A stretch of DNA of 64,000 nt from assembly GCA_026388715.1 (NCBI GenBank), contig JAPLJF010000020.1, forward strand, positions 48,625 to 112,624, given 5' to 3'. Source of the DNA: Deltaproteobacteria bacterium. GTDB taxonomy: Bacteria; Desulfobacterota; Desulfobulbia; Desulfobulbales; Desulfocapsaceae. This document shows, one piece after another, positions 63,955-64,000 of this stretch. Below the pieces are notes generated by a model. It had not been told where the DNA came from, ran no database searches, and was given only the letters and a program-made list of their open reading frames with translations. Numbering within the stretch: position 1 is the stretch's first letter; every line of letters starts with the position of its first letter. The translations under genes were made by a program, and so were the position numbers.

Positions 63955-64000
63955 ATGGCCGCACAAAATAGTATATTCGAGAGTTTTTATCCCACCGATT
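63955..64000 (+). CDS. Start of a gene truncated by the window edge
   Basis: AAGGAGG with good spacing precedes an ATG at 63955; the frame reads MAAQNSIFESFYPTD and is open to the end. TATAAT at 63901-63906 could be its -10. The product cannot be told from 15 residues. The 63663-63954 gap before it shows no gene. Confidence 0.6.
   Translation, partial: MAAQNSIFESFYPTD

Noticed and set aside
1..64000. tRNA or rRNA genes
   Set aside because: No stretch with a TTCGANTC-type T-loop in cloverleaf context or conserved rRNA blocks was found by eye; a tRNAscan run would settle it.

Overview
The window looks like one chromosomal contig of a Gram-negative, anaerobic, sulfur-metabolising bacterium, most likely Desulfobacterota and probably near Desulfobulbales. 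The clues are a dissimilatory-type ATP sulfurylase, a periplasmic nitrate reductase cluster in the NapM-A-D-G-H arrangement known from Desulfovibrio, several NapH-type polyferredoxins, an exported superoxide-reductase-like protein, TrpB2, and a xerC-hslV-hslU cluster. The taxonomic call is inference; no rRNA or tRNA gene was seen.

Layout. 1-4.6 kb: a truncated 3D-domain lipoprotein, a membrane diguanylate cyclase, a response-regulator remnant and enolase. 4.8-8.0 kb: xerC-hslV-hslU on the minus strand, with a repeat abutting each stop codon. 8.1-14.5 kb: xseB-ispA-dxs, a polyferredoxin, tatB-tatC, a superoxide-reductase-like protein and a small membrane protein. 14.6-19.9 kb: a radical SAM protein, a deaminase, a zinc-ribbon/SPFH pair and a methyltransferase. 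20.0-21.2 kb: an apparently acquired DUF4365-type gene ending in an attC-like hairpin. 21.7-26.9 kb: nap cluster, interrupted twice by hairpin elements. 26.9-33.1 kb: a Cus-type metal efflux operon (minus strand). 33.5-38.7 kb: aroB, sat and copA (minus strand). 39.2-44.3 kb: SppA, a Gate-domain membrane protein, a CDP-alcohol phosphatidyltransferase and a fusion of a CDP-archaeol-synthase-like domain to a metallophosphoesterase. 44.5-51.1 kb: a small cassette-like gene, PNP and MTA/SAH deaminase, two tatA genes, trpB2 and a PBP4-type carboxypeptidase. 51.3-57.4 kb: a PadR regulator followed by an ABC ATPase, FtsX permease, LolA-like protein and beta-barrel. 57.7-63.7 kb: a small ORF, signal peptidase I, an ECF sigma factor, a B12-binding radical SAM protein, a two-component system and a PLDc_N-like small protein. 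The window ends in the first codons of a further gene.

How it works together. Nitrate reduction (Nap), sulfate activation (Sat), two copper/silver export routes (CopA into the periplasm, Cus out of the cell), isoprenoid precursor synthesis (IspA, Dxs), Tat export (TatA x2, TatB, TatC, serving NapA and NapG) and envelope lipid functions are represented.

The most unusual layer is non-coding. A family of two-hairpin elements is scattered through the window. Their flanks are conserved, but the stems differ from copy to copy while staying self-complementary. Several copies, and copies of a second repeat family, begin exactly at the stop codon of the gene before them. One copy contains the start codon of napH, and three lie in tandem between napA and napD. 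Two genes carry attC-like hairpins suggestive of former integron cassettes.
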